From JAVJUS01 sp040220455 (GTDB lineage: Bacteria > Pseudomonadota > Alphaproteobacteria > DSM-16000 > Inquilinaceae), in NCBI GenBank assembly GCA_040220455.1, contig JAVJUS010000101.1:1-54461 (forward strand): 54,461 nt of DNA, written 5' to 3'. This document shows, one piece after another, positions 50,475 through 54,461 of this stretch (position 1 is the stretch's first letter; every line of letters starts with the position of its first letter). The translations under genes were made by a program, and so were the position numbers. The notes beneath the pieces are model-generated. The model searched no databases. It had not been told where the DNA came from and worked only from the letters and a program-made list of their open reading frames with translations.

Positions 50475-52187
50475 ATGGCGACCCGGATCACGCGCGCGGC
50501 CTATGCCGACATGTTCGGCCCGACGACCGGCGACCGGGTGCGGCTCGCCGACACCGAACTGGTCATCGAGGTCGAGCGGGACTTCACCGTCTACGGCGAC
50601 GAGGTCAAGTTCGGCGGCGGCAAGGTCATCCGCGACGGCATGGGCCAGTCCCAGGTCACCCGCGCCGGCGGCGCCGTCGACACGGTCATCACAAACGCCC
50701 TGATCCTCGATCACTGGGGCGTGGTGAAGGCCGATATCGGCCTGAAGGACGGGCGTATCGCCGCCATCGGCAAGGCCGGCAATCCGGACACCCAGCCCGG
50801 TGTCGACATCGTCCTCGGGCCCGGCACGGAGGCGATCGCGGGTGAGGGGCTGATCGTCACGGCCGGCGGGCTCGACGTCCATATCCACTTCATCTGCCCC
50901 CAGCAGATCGAGGAGGCGCTGATGTCCGGCGTCACCACGATGATGGGCGGCGGCACCGGCCCGGCGACCGGCACCAACGCGACGACCTGCACCCCCGGCG
51001 CCTGGCATATCGGCCGGATGTACCAGGCGGCCGAGGCCTTCCCGATGAATCTCGGCTTCTTCGGCAAGGGCAACGCCTCCGAGCCGGAACCGCTGGTCGA
51101 GCAGATCGAGGCCGGGGTCTGCGCGCTCAAGCTGCACGAGGACTGGGGGACGACGCCGCAGGCGATCCGCACCTGCCTGTCGGTCGCCGACGACATGGAC
51201 GTCCAGGTCCTGATCCATACCGACACGCTCAACGAGTCGGGCTTCGTCGAGAACACCGTCGCCGCATTCGAGGGCCGGACGATCCACGCCTTCCACACCG
51301 AAGGGGCGGGCGGCGGCCACGCGCCGGACATCATCAAGGTCTGCGGCGAGGCCAACGTCATCCCGTCCTCGACCAACCCGACGCGGCCCTACACGGTCAA
51401 CACGGTGGACGAGCATCTCGACATGCTCATGGTCTGCCATCACCTGGACAGCCGCATTCCGGAGGATGTGGCCTTCGCCGAGAGCCGCATCCGCAAGGAG
51501 ACCATCGCGGCGGAGGACATCCTCCACGATCTGGGCGCCTTCTCGATCATCGCCTCGGACAGCCAGGCCATGGGCCGGGTCGGCGAGGTCGTGATCCGCA
51601 CTTGGCAGACCGCCGACAAGATGCGCCGCCAGCGCGGAAGGCTGGCGGAGGAGACGGGCGACAACGACAACCTGCGTGCCCGGCGCTATGTGGCGAAATA
51701 CACCATCAACCCGGCGATCGCGCATGGCGTCTCGGCCCATGTCGGTTCGGTCGAGCCGGGCAAGCTGGCCGACCTGGTGCTCTGGTCGCCGGCCTTCTTC
51801 GGGGTCAAGCCGGCGCTGGTGATCAAGGGCGGCTCGATCGTCGCCGCGCCGATGGGCGACCCGAACGCCTCGATCCCGTCGCCCCAGCCGGTGCACTACC
51901 GCCCCATGTTCGCCGGTTTCGGGCGCAACATGACGGAGAGCGCGGTCCATTTCGTCAGCAAGGCGGGGCTCGAGGCCGGCATGGCGGGACGGCTGGAGCT
52001 TCAGCGGGCCTGCGTGGCGGTGGAGAACACCCGCGGCGGCATTTCGAAGAAGAGCATGGTGCTCAACGACCTGACCCCGTCGATCGAGGTGGATCCGGAG
52101 ACCTACGAGGTCCGCGCCGATGGCGAGGTGCTGACCTGCGAGCCCGCGCAAGAGCTGGCCATGGCCCAGCGCTACTTCCTGTTCTGA
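50475..52187 (+). CDS. ureC: Urease alpha (catalytic) subunit
   Basis: A 570-residue amidohydrolase that carries the bi-nickel site. Seen are the HxH of LDVHIHFICPQQ, the carbamylated lysine in CALKLHEDWGTTP, the further ligand His in VLIHTDTLNE and AFHTEGAGGGHAPDI, the flap cysteine and histidine in MLMVCHHLDSRIPED, and the Asp of IIASDSQAMGRVGE. All active-site residues expected for the family are present. It opens with ITRAAYADMFGPTTGDRVRL. Confidence 0.98.
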   Translation: MATRITRAAYADMFGPTTGDRVRLADTELVIEVERDFTVYGDEVKFGGGKVIRDGMGQSQVTRAGGAVDTVITNALILDHWGVVKADIGLKDGRIAAIGKAGNPDTQPGVDIVLGPGTEAIAGEGLIVTAGGLDVHIHFICPQQIEEALMSGVTTMMGGGTGPATGTNATTCTPGAWHIGRMYQAAEAFPMNLGFFGKGNASEPEPLVEQIEAGVCALKLHEDWGTTPQAIRTCLSVADDMDVQVLIHTDTLNESGFVENTVAAFEGRTIHAFHTEGAGGGHAPDIIKVCGEANVIPSSTNPTRPYTVNTVDEHLDMLMVCHHLDSRIPEDVAFAESRIRKETIAAEDILHDLGAFSIIASDSQAMGRVGEVVIRTWQTADKMRRQRGRLAEETGDNDNLRARRYVAKYTINPAIAHGVSAHVGSVEPGKLADLVLWSPAFFGVKPALVIKGGSIVAAPMGDPNASIPSPQPVHYRPMFAGFGRNMTESAVHFVSKAGLEAGMAGRLELQRACVAVENTRGGISKKSMVLNDLTPSIEVDPETYEVRADGEVLTCEPAQELAMAQRYFLF

Positions 52188-52191
52188 GCCG

Positions 52192-52719
52192 ATGGACGGC
52201 ACCGCCACACCCGGCGACCGAGCGGGGCCGGGCCGCCCCGTCGAGGGCCGCGCCGGCCGCGTCGTCGCCGCCGCCGAGGCCGGGGCGTCGGATCTCGCGG
52301 CGCCGATCGACACGGTGACGCTCGCCTATGACGACCGCTATCGCCGGCGCATCCGGCTCGCCACCGACGGCGGCGGGTCGGTGCTGCTGGACCTGCCCCA
52401 GGCGGTCGTGCTGGGCGACGGCGACCGGCTGGTCCTGGACGACGGCGCGACCGTCCGCGTCGTCGCCGCGCCGGAGCCGCTGGTCCGCGTCACCGGCGAC
52501 CTGGTCCGTCTCGCTTGGCATATCGGCAACCGGCACCTGCCGTGCCAGATCGGGCTGGAAGCCCTCCTGATTCGCCGCGACCCGGTGATCGAGGCGATGC
52601 TGGCCGGTCTCGGCGCGACGCTGGCGCCGGTCGAGGCGCCCTTCGATCCGGAGCGCGGCGCCTATGCCGGCGGATCCGCGCACGGCCACGGCCACCATCA
52701 CGCGCATGACCATGGCTGA
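52192..52719 (+). CDS. ureE: Urease nickel metallochaperone UreE
   Basis: A 175-residue metallochaperone with a peptide-binding first domain and a metal-binding second domain (VRLAWHIGNRHLPCQIGLEA, containing the conserved His of the dimer nickel site). It ends in a His-rich tail (HGHGHHHAHDHG) that can hold extra nickel. The first 35 residues are Gly/Ala/Pro-rich. The ureF start lies inside the tail codons, so the two genes overlap by 14 bases. Confidence 0.93.
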   Translation: MDGTATPGDRAGPGRPVEGRAGRVVAAAEAGASDLAAPIDTVTLAYDDRYRRRIRLATDGGGSVLLDLPQAVVLGDGDRLVLDDGATVRVVAAPEPLVRVTGDLVRLAWHIGNRHLPCQIGLEALLIRRDPVIEAMLAGLGATLAPVEAPFDPERGAYAGGSAHGHGHHHAHDHG

Positions 52720-53440
52720 GGCCGAGACCGTGGCGGCGGGGCAGGGGGATGCCGCGCTGTGGCGGCTGATGGCCTGGCTGTCGCCGAGCTATCCGGTCGG
52801 GGCCTTCAGCTACAGCCACGGGCTGGAGCATCTGGTCACCGAAGGCCGCGTAACCGACGCGGCGGGCCTGCGCGCCTTCGTAGAAGCCTGGCTCGCCGCC
52901 GGCGGCGGCCGGGTCGACTCGGTGCTCTTCGCCGCGGCCCACAGCGCGGTCGTGACTGGTAACGAGACCACGCTGGACGAGGTGATCGCGCTCGCCGCCG
53001 CCTTCCGTGCGACGGCGGAGACGGCGGCGGAGAGCCTGGACCAGGGCGCCGCCTTCGCCCGCACGACGGTCGCCGCCTGGCCCTCGCCGGCCCTGGAGGC
53101 GGCGATCGCGCGGCACGGGCGCGCGGGCCTCGCCTATCCGGTGGCGGTCGCGCTCGCCGCGGCGGGGACGGTGCCGGCGCGACCGGCGCTGATCGCCTAT
53201 CTCCATGCGGGGGCGGCCAACCTGGTCTCCGCCGGCGTACGGCTGATCCCGCTCGGCCAGACCGACGGCCAGCGGGTCACCGCGGCGCTGGAGCCGGCGG
53301 CGGTCGCCGCGGCCGACGCTGCCCTGGCGATGGCGGCCGAGGGGTCCGGCGCACTCGACCGGCTGGGCACGGCGGCGCCGGTCCTGGAGCTCGCCTCCAT
53401 CCATCACGAGAGAGACTACACGAGGCTGTTCCGCTCATGA
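52706..53440 (+). CDS. ureF: Urease accessory protein UreF
   Basis: A 244-residue helical protein that works with UreD and UreG in activating urease. The family opening LWRLMAWLSPSYPVGAFSYS and GLEHLVTEGRVTD is present, with GQTDGQRVTAALEPA and the C-terminal SIHHERDYTRLFRS. The ATG at 52706 or the one at 52712 is the start; both lie in the ureE His-tail codons. The stop overlaps ureG by ATGA. Confidence 0.95.
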   Translation: MTMAEAETVAAGQGDAALWRLMAWLSPSYPVGAFSYSHGLEHLVTEGRVTDAAGLRAFVEAWLAAGGGRVDSVLFAAAHSAVVTGNETTLDEVIALAAAFRATAETAAESLDQGAAFARTTVAAWPSPALEAAIARHGRAGLAYPVAVALAAAGTVPARPALIAYLHAGAANLVSAGVRLIPLGQTDGQRVTAALEPAAVAAADAALAMAAEGSGALDRLGTAAPVLELASIHHERDYTRLFRS

Positions 53441-54117
53441 CGACGATCCCGTCCCTCGACCCCGCCACCGGCCGAGCGGCCGGCGCGGGCGGCACCGGCC
53501 CCTTGCGCGTCGGCATCGGCGGGCCGGTCGGCTCGGGCAAGACCGCGCTGACCGAGCGGCTGTGCGTCGCCCTGCGCGACCGCTTCGACCTCGCCGTCGT
53601 GACCAACGATATCTACACCCGCGAGGACCAGGAGTTCCTGACCCGCGCCGGCGCCCTGCCGCCGGAGCGGATCGCTGGCGTGGAGACCGGCGGCTGCCCG
53701 CACACGGCGATCCGGGAGGACGCCTCGATCAACCTCGCCGCCGTCGACGACCTGGTGGCGTGGTTCCCGGGTCTGGAGCTGGTGATCATCGAATCCGGCG
53801 GCGACAACCTGGCTGCCACCTTCAGCCCCGAGCTGGCGGACCTGACGATCTACGTTATCGACGTCTCGGCCGGGGACAAGATCCCGCGCAAGGGCGGTCC
53901 GGGGATCACGCGCTCGGACCTGCTCGTGATCAACAAGACCGACCTCGCGCCCCTCGTCGGCGCCTCGCTGGAGGTTATGGACCGGGACGCCCGCAAGATG
54001 CGCGGCGAGCGCCCCTTCGTGTTCACCAACCTCAAGGCCGGCGAAGGCGTCGCCGAGATCGCCGGGTTCATCGCGAAGGCCGGCGGGCTCGCCGAGGCGT
54101 CTCCCACCTCGGGCTGA
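53437..54117 (+). CDS. ureG: Urease accessory GTPase UreG
   Basis: A 226-residue SIMIBI GTPase that delivers nickel to urease. P-loop GIGGPVGSGKTALTERL, the metal-binding CPH motif in VETGGCPHTAIREDASIN, SGGDNLAATFSPELADLTIY and NKTDLAP are all present. About 20 Gly/Ala-rich residues precede the GTPase core. It ends the urease operon, 16 bp before a convergent gene. Confidence 0.97.
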   Translation: MTTIPSLDPATGRAAGAGGTGPLRVGIGGPVGSGKTALTERLCVALRDRFDLAVVTNDIYTREDQEFLTRAGALPPERIAGVETGGCPHTAIREDASINLAAVDDLVAWFPGLELVIIESGGDNLAATFSPELADLTIYVIDVSAGDKIPRKGGPGITRSDLLVINKTDLAPLVGASLEVMDRDARKMRGERPFVFTNLKAGEGVAEIAGFIAKAGGLAEASPTSG

Positions 54118-54133
54118 GCCCGCCGGGCCCGGA

Positions 54134-54461
54134 TCACGCCGCCTCGGCCCAGGCGCCGGCCGCGGCGGCCGTACGGGCGACGTCGGCGAAGTCGCGGGGC
54201 GGGCGGCCCAGGGCCTCCCGGACTCCGTCGGCGAGCCAGGCATTGCGGCCGTCGAGCGTCTCCCGCGCGATGGCGGTGAAGATGTCGGCGACGAACGGAC
54301 CCGCGACCGCGACCAGGCCGGCGTGGAAGTCCTCGAAGGCGATCGGCTGGTGGCGGATCGGCCGGCCGGTCGCGGCGGCGAGGTCGGCCGCCATCTCGGC
54401 GAAAGTCATCAGGCGCGGGCCGGTGAGCTCGTAGAGCCGACCCGAATGGCCGTCCTCGGTC
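54134..54461 (-). CDS. NmrA/SDR-like NAD(P)-binding protein, C-terminal fragment (cut by window edge)
   Basis: Only the last 109 or so residues are visible; the N-terminal Rossmann domain lies beyond the right edge. The frame stays open to 54461 and reads GHSGRLYELTGPRLMTFAEM, then AADLAAATGRPIRHQPIAF. This is the pattern seen after the nucleotide-binding domain in NmrA/atypical SDR proteins. An internal ATG at 54409 is therefore not the true start. The substrate is unknown. Confidence 0.7.
   Translation of the reverse strand, partial: TEDGHSGRLYELTGPRLMTFAEMAADLAAATGRPIRHQPIAFEDFHAGLVAVAGPFVADIFTAIARETLDGRNAWLADGVREALGRPPRDFADVARTAAAAGAWAEAA

Noticed and set aside
54134..54409. Complete 91-residue gene starting at 54409
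   Set aside because: The frame continues upstream to the window edge with family-like sequence (GRLYELTGPRL), so it is a truncated larger gene.

Overview
This window is very GC-rich (around 70% by eye, not computed) and comes from a phototrophic purple alphaproteobacterium. It carries a large block of a bacteriochlorophyll a photosynthesis gene cluster: reaction-centre H subunit, assembly factors, dark-operative protochlorophyllide reductase and Mg-chelatase H. It also has the O2-dependent cyclase AcsF, the AerR/PpsR regulator pair and an ALA synthase. AcsF with no BchE in view fits a microaerobic or aerobic anoxygenic phototroph. The pufBALM, bchCXYZ, bchID and crt genes are not in this window, so the cluster is either cut by the window edge or split.

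Region 1 (1-15030, all minus strand) reads bchF-bchN-bchB-bchH-bchL-bchM-lhaA-puhA-puhB-puhC-small orf-acsF-puhE-hemA. Most junctions are ATGA overlaps or gaps under 30 bp, so this looks like one superoperon running from a promoter at about 15.07-15.10 kb. Region 2 (15031-21661) holds the divergent plus-strand genes aerR-ppsR-bchG-bchP2-bchP. The gap between the two units carries two matching twin TGT/CGT-N12-ACG/ACA motifs, each ending in the -35 hexamer of one divergent promoter, as expected for PpsR control.

Region 3 (21.9-31.4 kb) is accessory. It holds a small membrane protein, a PhyH-type dioxygenase next to an SAF-domain dehydrogenase, a zinc-uptake locus (znuA against znuC-znuB-zur, with a Zur box between) and a DctP-DctQ-DctM TRAP transporter. 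Region 4 (31.5-41.3 kb) starts with a large SF1 helicase fused to a phospholipase-D-type nuclease domain and a C-terminal zinc finger, an architecture resembling single-gene Mokosh-type phage defence. A sugar locus follows: BtpA/SgcQ-family TIM barrel, ribokinase-like kinase, a LacI-type DNA-binding domain fused to a complete PfkB kinase, a small exported protein, and a ribose/fructose-type ABC importer. A perfect LacI-type palindrome precedes btpA and a degenerate copy lies upstream of the importer.

Region 5 (41.4-54.1 kb) handles urea and nitrogen. An OsmC peroxidase and a TenA-like protein converge on a REPIN-like inverted repeat that supplies the last codons of tenA. Then come ureD, a consensus sigma-54 promoter, urtABCDE (urea ABC importer) and ureABC-ureEFG (urease and its nickel insertion factors). 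The window ends inside a minus-strand NmrA/SDR-like gene.

The most unusual items are the LacI-PfkB fusion and its operon, the helicase-PLD protein, the 40-residue insertion in PuhA, the twin operators around bchF/aerR, the single-cysteine PpsR and the repeat-derived tail of TenA.
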